Source: Plumapathes pennacea (taxonomy: Eukaryota; Cnidaria; Anthozoa; Antipatharia; Myriopathidae). Taken from it: a stretch of 64,000 bases of DNA. Made by a program: the position numbers and the translations under genes. This document shows positions 1 to 9,739 of the stretch, in pieces. Numbering within the stretch: position 1 is the first letter of the stretch; each line of letters opens with the position of its first letter. The notes beneath the pieces were generated by a model. It had not been told where the DNA came from. It made no database searches and saw nothing but the letters and a program-made list of their open reading frames with translations. The stretch spans positions 6,434,001-6,498,000 of the forward strand of contig OZ038464.1 of NCBI GenBank assembly GCA_964036295.1. Direction: 5' to 3'.

Positions 1-122
1 ACTTGCTGTGAAGGCCAGAACTGTATGGCACCAAATTTTAAGTACATCTGGTTAATCCAAGGTACAAATAGTCTACTAATGCAAAGTTGTGAGACTCCAA
101 ATAAATTGGCAAGATGACATTC

Positions 123-440
123 TCATAATCCTCTTCGTAATCTACACAGAACTATGAAGAACTCATTGGCAGGCTTGAGTTTTCTCAGTCTCCCTCTCTT
201 CTTATACCCACAGTTTTGAATCTCTTCTTCCTCATCACAACCTTCATGGTAGAAGCCTTCCTCCACATCTATTTTCCAGTACCTAATATTTTCTCCTTCC
301 ACACCCGGATTTAGAAAGTCAAACACTGCTTTAAAAGTTTCATAATTGAGGAAGCCAGTGTAAAAGTTGATGTCACTGTCGGAGCTAAAACGTTTCAAAG
401 AAAAGATCCTGGCACTCGTGTCTTTAAGTGAGACAACCAT
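123..440 (-). pseudogene. THAP-type DNA transposon: transposase middle segment
   Basis: A 105-residue open stretch with a short acidic run followed by KKRGRLRKLKPANEFFIVLCRLRRGL-like residues. The arrangement (short helix FLNYETFKAVFDFLNP, charged linker, then a helix-turn-helix beginning LKPANEFF) is that of the segment just before the DDE nuclease in THAP-domain, ISL2EU-like transposases. It runs on the same strand as the THAP domain at 700-1089 and is separated from it by a LINE fragment at 441-690, so both are probably one broken gene. The DDE catalytic half would lie left of the window and is not seen. Confidence 0.55.
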
Positions 441-690
441 TTGATCAACAAAAATTACAGGCCAATAACAGTCCTAAAAACAGCCGACAACATATTTGAA
501 AAACTCCTTAGTACCCAAGTCCCTAAACATCTCAACGCACATCTGAGCCAAAACCTCCCTGCCTATCATTCGCATCACAGTTGCAAAACAAACTTATTGA
601 AACTTGTGGAAAATTGGAAGCTAGCACTGGATAACAGAAAATTTGTCGGCCTTTGATTCACTCCGTCAACACTGTTGACAGCAGAATGAG
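441..690 (+). pseudogene. non-LTR retrotransposon reverse transcriptase fragment
   Basis: The plus strand reads NYRPITVLKTADNIFEKLL at the start and then a stretch rich in His with LSQNLPAYHSHHSCKTNLL. These are RT blocks 1-2 of CR1/L2/jockey-type LINEs (NYRPI.VL...E..., LS..Q..F....S...L). The frame stops at 656, and a SAFDSL-like piece of the next RT block follows one frame over, which suggests a small internal deletion. The piece sits inside the minus-strand THAP transposase remnant. The catalytic YADD block is absent. Confidence 0.7.
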
Positions 691-699
691 CAGTTTTAG

Positions 700-1089
700 A
701 TGGCAAAGGAGCTCGAACTGCAGGTGCCTCTCACTTTCTTGGAGACAGACCAAGCAAATTTTGATGGTACGGCTCCTTTTCCTAGATTTAGACGTCCATT
801 GAGTGATTTTTCGAGGTCTGAATCCTTGCAATGGAGGGAACATATCTTCGTTCTATCTGTCAGGTTGAAATCCGGCCCAACGTCTCTTGATGGCGACAGT
901 TCATTGCTTTTGAAGATCTTTGTACTTTGGAAAGTTGAAGAAAGAAACATGCAGCCCCTCACTTGTCTTATAACCTTTCTGGGTACACTTGGGAACACAA
1001 CAAAACGATGGAATGACAAAAATTACGTCACTCGCAATTTCCCAAAGAAAGATGGCAAACAAGGACTGACTAGCCTCGCTCTCAGACAA
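700..1089 (-). pseudogene. THAP zinc-finger domain of a DNA transposon
   Basis: Two overlapping minus frames give a THAP domain. The first (from 1089) has CCVPKCTQKGYKTSEGLHVSF. The second (down to 696) has the closing CSLHCKDSD and GAVPSKFAW. THAP domains bind DNA with a C2CH zinc site, and both the C-x4-C and the C-x2-H pairs are visible here. The frames are separated by a nonsense codon and a small deletion near 893-908, so the gene is broken. Codons continue toward the transposase piece at 123-440 once the LINE insertion is ignored. Alternative: a host THAP gene, less likely given the adjoining transposase-like segment. Confidence 0.65.
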
Positions 1090-1674
1090 CTCGGCCCAGG
1101 CGACTCGCAGGCGCCACCATTATTGCATTCAGTGTAGAGAACAGCTTTGATGAACTGGAAGTCACAGCCGAAATAGATGACTCTCATTTAAAGGAAATGA
1201 GGATTTCATTATTAGGAAGAGGAAGAAAATATTGCTGAAATGCCCAAGGATCAAGCAGAGTCTTGGAGGTTGCAGAGGTTTTATAACATTTGTATCTTAA
1301 CTAATCCGCTTGCTAAGCCTGCAAATTTAGCACCCTCTGGAAGAATTCTATCAAAATGCTTGAGGCTTGGAAAGGAAAAAAAACCTACAATCTTGGCCAA
1401 AAGTCATGGGACACTTAGCCTTTTATGTAAAAATTATGACACTTTCCCTCTTCCCGCCCCCCTCCCCCTGACAATGTTGACTGAGTGTGCTCAAAGTGCA
1501 CTCCCTTTATGCAACATTGTATGGGGGGAGGGGGAGGGTTACCTTTCGGAAAAAGAGCTGCTTTCGTTGTTTATGAGAGTAATGTTGAAAAATAGCATTT
1601 TTTCAGGGTGTCCCACATACTCTTGGCCAGGATTGTAGCTCTTGTAATAAATCTAAGGTATGGTCTATTTCCAG
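1090..1674. other. no clear gene; possible upstream exon
   Basis: An acidic stretch around 1130-1235 reads VENSFDELEVTAEIDDSHLK in one frame and could be an exon of the gene proposed at 1675-2045, but no convincing splice pair links them. The rest, including a C/G-run segment near 1445-1545, shows nothing I recognise. Confidence 0.3.
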
Positions 1675-2045
1675 TTAGTAGATGATCAGGACGAGCCGGA
1701 AGCAATATTGGAGGAAGTACCAGAGAAATTACCAGACAGTGAAAGGTTGGTGTTGTAATAAATATATCCATTTGATAATTAGCCTGTGAAGGCATCGCCT
1801 TCTGATTGGAAAAGGTAATACTATTAAAATGCTTGAGGAAAAATGAAAGAAAGGCAAGGGAGCTTAGTTGCATTTAAGTGCGTTTACGTCTCAGCCCTTT
1901 TAGATGCCCAATTAAAGTATTGTTTAATTCCAGGCAGCAGTCAATCAGGACAAGAGTACGCTCAAATTATGAAGAAAGGCCCAAAGGCAGCAAAGGATTA
2001 AACTTGACACTAGAAGAACACCAATTGTGCGTAAAAATAGCATAG
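1675..2045 (+). CDS. possible 3' end of a spliced gene (two exons)
   Basis: Exon 1675-1745 follows a tttccag acceptor and reads LVDDQDEPEAILEEVPEKL. It ends AG|gttggt. Exon 1934-2045 follows an attccag acceptor and, joined in phase, adds a basic tail (about 37 residues, RTRVRSNYEERPKGSKG) before TAG. The intron is 188 bp. Both exons are open in the only frame that keeps the splice phase, which is the main support. The product is not recognised. It could be a host gene end or a transposon gene. Start and upstream exons are not established. Confidence 0.35.
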
Positions 2046-3690
2046 CTGTGCCAACACAGGAAACCGATTATTCACCACATTACAGTGTGCATTAACATGC
2101 ATTTGTTGGAAATTTTGCGGTCTACTAAATAATGCTTTAATGTGAACCCAAGTACAAGTGGCCAGGTCTTGCTTCTGTTAAGACCTAAAAATTCATATGT
2201 AAATTTCCGAGCAAAGTGGACAAAGTTTGGCACTTCATGCCAAGCTATGTTTGCATTTCGATCGAGGAGTATGTTTCCCAGCATTAATCCAATTGGATTT
2301 TTTTGTTTTTGTTTCAAGCATTGCTGGGTTTTTCGCACTGGGCAATGCACACTAAGAGCAAATGTCTGCAGCTCAGCAGACTGGTGACGTCATGCCGCGG
2401 CAACAATAAACAATTTTCTATTCAGAGCCCCGTGTATTAATTTGTAAGTGATACAGATACCAATCTCCTAGCGACAAGAAGTAAAGCTACAAGTAAAGCT
2501 GAATCTTTTCTTGAATTCGGCTTCTTGTTCTTCTTTGACTGTGACTTGCTCGACGCACACCGCTAGTTCTTCTTCCGTGGCAACTGGTTCAAAGACTGTC
2601 GTCGTACGCAAACGTACTGCCTTCAACACTCGAATGTACATGTGAAACATCTAATAATGACTCGTGAGTCAATAAAAAAGAATTCGAAGAAATTATCAAT
2701 GAAAGTTCGCTCTCACTCGAAGACATTTGCAAAGAAATGTGTGTGAAGTCCGCGTCTCGTTGGTAAGATGACGTCAGAGTGGTAAACCGCTGGCCCGAAA
2801 TATTTATTCACGGACAACATGGCGGACAGGCGTTTTAGCCTTCTTTGAATTAATATATCTCGGGAGTCTTACATCTGAAAAAAAAGTTTTGGGGACATTT
2901 TGCTATTCATACCATACACTTTCATTTAAAGTGGTTAAAATAGTAATTCAAAGTGGTCCGATTTTGGTCAACCCCGCGAAAATAAAGCGGATTTTACAGC
3001 ACTTCCTCAGAAAAGAACGTTCGAACTACTTTGTCCACTGTAGATACATTAACATATCATACTGGCCGGCATATTTGACCAGCCGAAGCGTGATTTTCAA
3101 CAGTTCTCACCTTGACCGTTAATAAAAATCAGAATCTATTTATAATCTTATAGCTGCAAGTGGGTGAGAACTGTTGATAACACATCAAAATGGCATGTTT
3201 GAACGATAAATATCACTTAGAATATAGGAAATATAAACAATAAGTCATTGTGTGTGCAATATCAAGAGGTACAATTTCCTTTACTTTCAAAAAATCGAAC
3301 TTTTCCCAGTGAGAATTGATGAGAATTGATGTCAGTACTCGGCACACTGACGTCATGCATCCGGTTTCATGTTTCGCTGTGTTGCAATACAAGCACTGCA
3401 AAACAATGGCCACACGAATGCAAAGCTGCTGGCACTAAGGAATTTGTTTCCAGAGGTTAAAGAAATGCCACCATACGTCCATAATTTCACTCTTAACACG
3501 ATCAATGCATCCACCTTTTATCAGGACAGGCACAGCGTCTGCTGTAGCAAAGAATAGCGTGTCACTGCTCAGTTCAATGTGTCTCTTACAAAAGTTCTTG
3601 GGCGCTGGCAAATGCACAGTGTCACCCTCCAACGCCTGCAAATGACTACTCAAATCTAAGAATGTCTACAAACAGCAACATCCAAAATCA
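2046..3690. other. unassigned; short ORFs only
   Basis: No ORF here has recognisable motifs. Minus-strand 2468-2650 and 3435-3653 are open with mixed composition and could be exon fragments, but neither has a convincing start or splice context. CGTCA-type sites occur near 2388, 2770 and 3345. Confidence 0.3.
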
Positions 3691-6240
3691 CTTACCTCAA
3701 TTCTTCGACCATTTCTGAAACGAAACCGGCGCAAATCCAAAACAACTCAAAACCAAAGACAAAAATACCTCCTCTCCCGTAACCACACCAACGTCCACAA
3801 CAACTACGTTGTCAACCTCACCAACCACAACCTCACCCCCAGCCAAAAATCCCTGCTCAAAAAAGGTCTCAAATTTATCCCCACTCCCCCACCCACCAGC
3901 AACAGAACAACTCTAAACTCCTTCTCCAGCTTTCGAAGACAGATGTATCTCAACTACAACTTCCAATTTACCAAAAACAACCCCCATCCCTTCAGAACCA
4001 AAAGCCACTGGCACCCACCAGACCCTGACAACCCCAACCTTCTGGAATACATGGCTAAAGTATGACAGTCCCTACAAACAACCCTCCCCACAACCCAACC
4101 TACCACCAACCTGAGCCCATCCAAACAGGCCGCCATTAAGTCCCTACAAACTCTACCGAATACTGTGATTAAACCAGCTGACAAAGGCGGCGCAATCGTC
4201 CTCTGGCCCGCCCAAGACTATATAACTGAAGCCCAACGACAACTGAACAACCCAGCCCACTATGTCAAAATTGAAAAGAAACCTTTTCCCATTCCTCACC
4301 TCACAAATTACCAAATTCATCAACCAGATGAGAACTGAAAACAAAATCGACTACACTACCCACAAGTACCTCCTACCCAGAAACCCTCCACTTACCCCAC
4401 CTCTATATTTACTACCCAAAATACACAAATCAAACATACCGGGTAGACCAATCATATCTGGCTGTGACTCTCCAACCGACAAATTATCATCCTTTGTTGA
4501 CCATTTCCTTAAACCACTTGTACATCAAATCCCATCCTACATCAAGGATACAACACATTTCCTCAACATCATTTTCAACATCAACACTCCCTACATAATC
4601 TTGGTTACAATCGACGTCACCTCCCTGTACACCAACATCCCTCACGATGAAGGTATCAAAGCAGCTATTAAAGCCCTCTCCCTGGCCCCACCACAACCCC
4701 AACAACCACCCCTCCACAATATTGAAACCCTCCTCAAATTTATCCTCCAATACAACTACTTTTCATTCAACAATGACTACTTCCTACAAACCCAAGGCAC
4801 AGCCATGGGAACACGAATGGCCCCTTCCTATGCTCATTTGTTCATGGCTGCCTTAGAAAAACAAATTTTACAAGATGCCCCCAACCAACTACAACGTCTC
4901 CTATGGAAACGGTTTATTGACAACATCTTTATGATTTGGCCACATGGCAAAACAACACTCCCTACTTTCCTCAACCACTTTAACTCATCCCATCCCACCC
5001 ACAAATTTGTACATGAACAGTCCCAAACATCAGTCAACTTTCTTGACACAATCATCCGTCTAACCCCCGACTACAAACTTGAATCCTCCCTCTACATTAA
5101 ACCAACTGACAACGGACTACTCCTACACAACTCCTCCCACCAACCCATTCATGTAAAACAGGAACAATCTACAGTCAAGCCCTTCGATACCAACATATCA
5201 TTACCAACGACTATGAGCTACAACTTGAACGACTACACAGAATACTCTTAGCAAGAGGCTACGCCCACTCTACGATACAAAAGACATTTACGAAAACAAC
5301 ACAATATACTCAAAAACAACTCCTCCAACCAACTACAAATAAACAGAAAGGGAAGGTTCTACCCTTCATAATTCCCTACAACAAACAACCTACAATTTCA
5401 GCGACTTTACAGAAACACTGGCAACTAATCCAGAGTGACACTACCTTACAACAACTTTTCCCCAACAAACCTATAACTGCATATACCAAACACAACAACA
5501 TCAAAGACATGCTCGTCAAAAGCCGATTCCAACATCATAATCACTAACAAACTTAACCATCCCACCAAAACTCACACCATTAACCACATACCAGCCATCC
5601 CTAATCTGAACCACTGCAACAATCACCAAGTCCAATCAGCACCATGTATAGGGTACTTCCTTAATTAAGCCATACAAATATACCCATTCAATCGTAATAG
5701 AAACAAGGGATAAAAAACCCTACAATGAAATCCTAAGATAGAGAATCATTCAACAACATAAATAGACATGCAAGTTCAAATCAAGAACAATCCACAAGAA
5801 CCCCACAGCAACCCAGAAGCTCCAGTGGATTCCAGCCAGAGCCAAATAAGCGAACACTATGTCAAAATAGAACTATTCAAAATCAAAATTAATCAGTACT
5901 CTTGTTCCCAAGTGATATTCTCACTATGCCAAATCAATTTCCCACAAAATGTTCATTATACAAACCATAGTAAACCACAATGTAATTTCCATTTTCATTC
6001 TGTATATATTCCACTATTTTCAATTAGCAATACAAATATATACATGTTTCTCTTTCACCTTAATTCATTTACAACAACCGATTTGTACATCAATAAAAAC
6101 ACCTTATTCTACAAAATTCAAACACTACCAACTCCTACAAATCTTACCTCTTTATTGTTCTACCATCCACAACGAGATGTTACATGTCAACAAAGATTCA
6201 GCCAATCCACAAAAAATTAACACTGGCCTCCTCAATCTCA
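3640..6240 (+). mobile_element. Penelope-like retroelement, decayed
   Basis: The element is visible as the RT pseudogene plus a marked compositional block. From about 3640 to 6240 the plus strand is poor in G and rich in C and A, ending near 6240 where composition becomes ordinary. The 3' part (5561-6240) has only low-complexity ORFs rich in N, T, P and H and no endonuclease. No terminal repeats were recognised, so the limits are approximate. Confidence 0.6.
3700..5560 (+). pseudogene. Penelope-like element reverse transcriptase
   Basis: The longest open piece (4262-5251) carries the PLE RT signature in order: LPKIHK, GRPIISGCDSP, DVTSLYTNIPH, GTAMGTRMAPSYA, RFIDNIF and SVNFLD. The catalytic pair normally read as RF/YxDD is RFIDN here, so the second Asp is lost. 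Upstream, another frame from about 3810 to 4260 gives the N-terminal PLE region ending in KPADKGGAIVLW, with an in-frame TGA near 4068 and a frame change near 4265. Downstream (5176-5548) the C-terminal helical part continues in a shifted frame with LLARGYAHSTIQK and ends HNH-stop. No GIY-YIG endonuclease was found. PLEs retrotranspose through target-primed synthesis. This copy is dead. Confidence 0.85.
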
Positions 6241-6779
6241 CTCAACGACCATCAAACACTGCAGGCTTCAACGACGAATCCGCTGCATGCAATATCATCC
6301 ATCATAAACAAACAGTCACACTTGCCCAGAACAAAATGGTCAACCGAGCCGTTTCTCGCAAGGATACGACCACAAACAGACCCACGAGTGACTCACAAGA
6401 TAGCCGACCCCAAGTGTCCGTGCACTACCGCTGACCGTGGTCATGTGCACTGCAGACTCATACGAACAAAACCGTCCACGTTACTATGCCCCTGATGAGA
6501 ATAACACAGTTGCTTCGACGGACGAACCACTCATGATTGTCAGTTCACCACATTCTTTCAAGCACTCTCCCCAACCACCCGTTCCACCCCCAAGTCATGT
6601 ATTTATTGCTCGTGGGGGCCTGGGGCCCAAGCGAGCTTAAAAATGGACATTTTTCCTTTTTGTGGGTCAAGAATCAGCACACGGTGATTGGTTCATATTA
6701 TCACGTGCTGGGCGATGACGTAATTGACTTTGCTAAACAACTCGAGATGTGGCCAGTGAATTGCTCGTTACTTGTGTGT
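6241..6779. other. no gene recognised
   Basis: Contains overlapping short ORFs with no family motifs. A CTGATGAG at 6493 was considered as a hammerhead core and not accepted. Confidence 0.3.
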
Positions 6780-7966
6780 AAAAGTTAACTGCATCCCATC
6801 CAAACTCAACACCATTTGGCTCTGTGGAATAGGCACGGATAAACTGGATTTTCGGGAACGATTTTGGCTCGCGTTCACCGCAGAAGCTCTGAGAATAGCC
6901 GTAAACAAATAATTGATTGTACCGCTGTCGCTGATAAATATTTAGTCCCGACGAAACTTTCTGTGGCAACACGAAATACTTTTGGGAAGATAACAGGGCG
7001 AAAGCAGAAACCAAAGCTACGGTGAGCTTTAGCTGTAAAACAATGACGCTTTATGCTTTACTCTGTTTATGACATCTGTTGCCTCATAAAATTCTTCTGC
7101 GTATCATACATTGCCTGTTGAAGTGTTTCTTTCATTCGATCATGTAGCCTTTGTTTTGCAATGGTCATTGAATACCAGAAATGAAAAATACACCGAAATA
7201 ATTCTGAGGATTGAGTTTGCAGTCACAAATGGACTGAACACACTGTGAACAAAACATCTCTCGTGTGACATTCCTCGCTTTCAATTTTATATTTGCTACA
7301 GAGCACAAATACTCAAAAGCCTGATAGAAAAACGTATTGAGTTAATAAAAGAAAATACATAAGTAGTGAAGCGAAAAAGTTAACTGCATTCCATTCAAAC
7401 TAAACACCATTTGGCTCTGTGGAATATGCATGGATAAACTGGATTTTAGGAAAAGATTTTGGCTCGCGTTCACCGTGGAAGCTTTGAGAATAGCCGTAAA
7501 CAAATGTTTGATGGATACCGCTGGGGGATTGCCAATATCTGTCGCTGATAAATATATAGTACCGACAAAACTTTCTGCGGCGACTCTAAATACTCTTGGG
7601 AAGATAACAGGGCAAAAACAAAAACCAAAGCTACGGTGAGCTTTAGCCGTAAAACAATGACGCTTTATGCTTTACTCTGTACATGACATCTAAGTGTTTC
7701 TTTTATTCGATCATGTAGCCTTTGTTTTGCAATGGTGATTGAATACCAGAAATGAAAAATACACCGAAATAATTCTGAGGATTGAGTTTGCAGTCACAAA
7801 TGGACTGAACACTGCAAACAAAACTGCAATAATATTGTAAACATCTCTCGTGTGGCATTCCTCACTTTCAATTTTATATTTATTACAGAGCACGAATACT
7901 CAAAAGCCTGATAGAAGAAACGTATTGAGTTAATAAAAGAAAACACATAAGTAGTGAAGCGAAGGC
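6780..7966. repeat. ~590-bp tandem direct duplication (two diverged units)
   Basis: Unit 1 (about 6780-7375) and unit 2 (about 7376-7966) align along their length. Both begin AAGTTAACTGCAT and share ACACCATTTGGCTCTGTGG. Both end with CGTATTGAGTTAATAAAAG and an AAGTAGTGAAGCGAA tail. The units differ by scattered substitutions and small indels: 7500-7545 has an extra segment, and unit 1 has an extra piece near 7060-7130. No coding potential is clear in either copy. Confidence 0.85.
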
Positions 7967-8113
7967 TGGATTAATTGTGGCCTCTGATTAGAAATAAGAG
8001 TAGTAGTGGTAAGTTACCAATCTTGGCGCAATTTGAAAATAAAAAGGTAAATCCCCTAAAGTTGATTAAATAAATTGAATTTTAGCTTAAAGGATTAAAT
8101 AATATTATAAAAT

Positions 8114-8454
8114 ATGAATTCAAAAACAGAAACAAAGTCAAGGAATATTATGGATGAACCTGTAGAGATTAATACAATTCTTCAACCGACTGAAGCTACT
8201 AATAAGGGTAGGTTAAAATATAATTGTGAGCATGGAAAGTATAAATATATTTGTAAGGATTGCAAAGGAACGCAGATATGTGAACATAATAAGTATAAAC
8301 AATCTTGTAGAGATTGTGGTAGATCGTTGTTTTGTAAACACAATAGAAGGTTTTATTGTAAGGATTGTGGAGGAAAAGGCATTTGCTCTCACGGAAAACA
8401 GAAACAATTGCAGAGATTGTAAAAAAAAGTCATTGTAAGGATTGCGTTACTAAT
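8114..8454 (+). pseudogene. Cys/His repeat protein of the Polinton-like element
   Basis: About 36 leading residues precede tandem units C-x-H-x5/6-C-x2-C: CEHGKYKYICKDC, CEHNKYKQSCRDC, CKHNRRFYCKDC, then a fourth unit CSHGKQK. Each unit could bind one metal ion. Near 8400 the frame shifts; a second frame supplies the missing NCRDC and HCKDC ends and stops at the TAA in the TAATTAATTA tract. Similar short C-x-H...C-x2-C arrays occur in proteins of large DNA viruses and protists. Function is not known. The start ATG at 8114 is the first after an AT-rich leader. Confidence 0.6.
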
Positions 8455-8486
8455 TAATTAATTCATAACGAATGATGTTATGAATT
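8444..8486 (+). terminator. 3' hairpin with GCGTTACTAA box
   Basis: GCGTTACTAA at 8444-8453 is followed by AATTCATAAC / 7-nt loop / GTTATGAATT (8460-8469 and 8477-8486), a perfect 10-bp stem. It lies at the end of the Cys/His repeat gene. The same box and the same stem with a different 7-nt loop recur at 9322-9360. I infer a 3'-end signal. Confidence 0.55.
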
Positions 8487-8705
8487 TCTGTAAAAAGTAA
8501 GTTGATTAAGTAATGTTTCGGGGCTTTCCCGAGTCGAATACCCAATCAAAAATGATCCCATAAATTGTCCAAGTGGCCGAAAATCTGGTCTTGGTTTTGG
8601 TTTTGGCATGAAATTGTATTTTTAATTAGGAGGCACAAGAGAGGTCTTCATTGGTAGAATCGATTTGAATAAAGGCTTAAAGTTAGAAACGTAATACTCA
8701 AAAGA

Positions 8706-9258
8706 ATGAAAATCGAAGATCTGAAAATTGAGAATTTAAGATTTACTGATTTTGAAAGATTTTGAAGGTGAAAAATTTCACGTTATGAAAGTTTACAGAG
8801 AAGATTCTAATGGAAAGGGTAAGCCAATAATTTTAGAGAAGAAAGAAGTAACAACCTTTGGTTTGAGAAAAGTTCTTAAAGATGGAACATTAAGTCATTT
8901 CTACTTCCCAATAATTTTTGGGCCTTTCGTTAGAGATGAAGCTTGGATTGAAAAATTTAATGACATTTCAAACTTCATTAGAATGTACGTCAACAAACCA
9001 GAAGTGAAGAAACAAACTGGGAAGAAACCAGGCAGAACGAGTTTTAAGAAATTTAATTCTTTGAAAGAAGAACCTGGAGAAGATCCAATGTTTCTTAGGA
9101 TAGGTCATCATAATGGAAACGTTTTTAGTAAGTTTTATGGACGTGATGGAAAGCAATTAAGTCCTAATTTCATGCTTGATGAGCATTTTGACGTCAATGT
9201 AAAAATAAAGATTGATTCCGTTTTTATTAATTCAACGCACGCGTATTTACAAGTTTGA
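8706..9258 (+). pseudogene. hypothetical protein of the Polinton-like element
   Basis: An ATG at 8706 opens MKIEDLKIENLRFTDF. A 10-bp direct duplication (GATTTTGAAA then GATTTTGAAG, about 8741-8765) shifts the frame, and the remaining 168 codons (8752-9258) are open, with FYFPIIFGPFVRDEAW, a basic stretch near residues 80-95 and SKFYGRDGKQLSP. The fold looks mixed alpha/beta and soluble. I do not recognise the family. Its place among virus-like genes and its 3' hairpin suggest a structural or nucleic-acid-binding role, but this is inference. Confidence 0.5.
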
Positions 9259-9321
9259 TGGAGGTGATTGTTAGCCCAATGCCAAAGTTTGAAAGTGAAA
9301 GCAAATATGAATAAAAGATTA

Positions 9322-9380
9322 GCGTTACTAAATAATTCATAACTAATTTTGTTATGAATTTAATTGTTGTTAGCGTTACT
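9322..9380 (+). terminator. second 3' hairpin with two GCGTTACTAA boxes
   Basis: GCGTTACTAA at 9322-9331, then AATTCATAAC (9334-9343), loop TAATTTT, GTTATGAATT (9351-9360). Another GCGTTACTAA follows at 9372-9381, upstream of the ATG at 9424. The stem is base-for-base that of 8460-8486 while the loop differs. The box may be a promoter for the next gene or part of the 3' signal. Confidence 0.55.
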
Positions 9381-9423
9381 AAATAATTTATGTTGAGTGT
9401 TTTACACAGTGAGTTAAGCTTAG

Positions 9424-9711
9424 ATGGCCGCGTTTGAGTACTTTGATGAAGATCAAGAAATGGAGCTTTTGTGAGAAGAGGAAACACAACCTGTACAGTT
9501 TTTCCAACCAGGTCCTTCACAGCCTCAAGAGGACATTCAACCACATGTTGACCCCAGGTCTTATATGCTGACGCAAATTAAGAACTTGTTTGATGAAATT
9601 GTGGCTGAGTATCCATTTATAAAAGAGGAGATGGATAAGTGTTATGAAAGCATAGAGAGGAAAGACCAAATAAGGAGAGAAACCGGGCAGCAAAAGTTGA
9701 TGAAGAAATGA
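9424..9711 (+). pseudogene. acidic hypothetical protein, in-frame TGA
   Basis: ATG at 9424 opens MAAFEYFDEDQEMELL. A TGA at 9472-9474 interrupts it, and the same frame then continues for 78 codons (QPVQFFQPGPSQPQEDIQP, then a helical part with YPFIKEEMDKCYESI) to TGA at 9709-9711. The interrupted frame has consistent composition on both sides, so the TGA is probably a nonsense mutation. It converges with the minus-strand gene ending near 9740. Family not recognised. Confidence 0.45.
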
Positions 9712-9739
9712 GAACAAAGAACATGCTGTGAGAGGAGTT

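Noticed and set aside
5768..6434. Asn/Thr/Pro/His-rich ORFs
   Set aside because: They follow from the G-poor composition downstream of the Penelope RT; no motif and no codon pattern.
6487..6530. CTGATGAG followed by a possible GACGAA as hammerhead ribozyme
   Set aside because: No GAAA at the required place and no stems II or III; the seven-base core alone is expected by chance.
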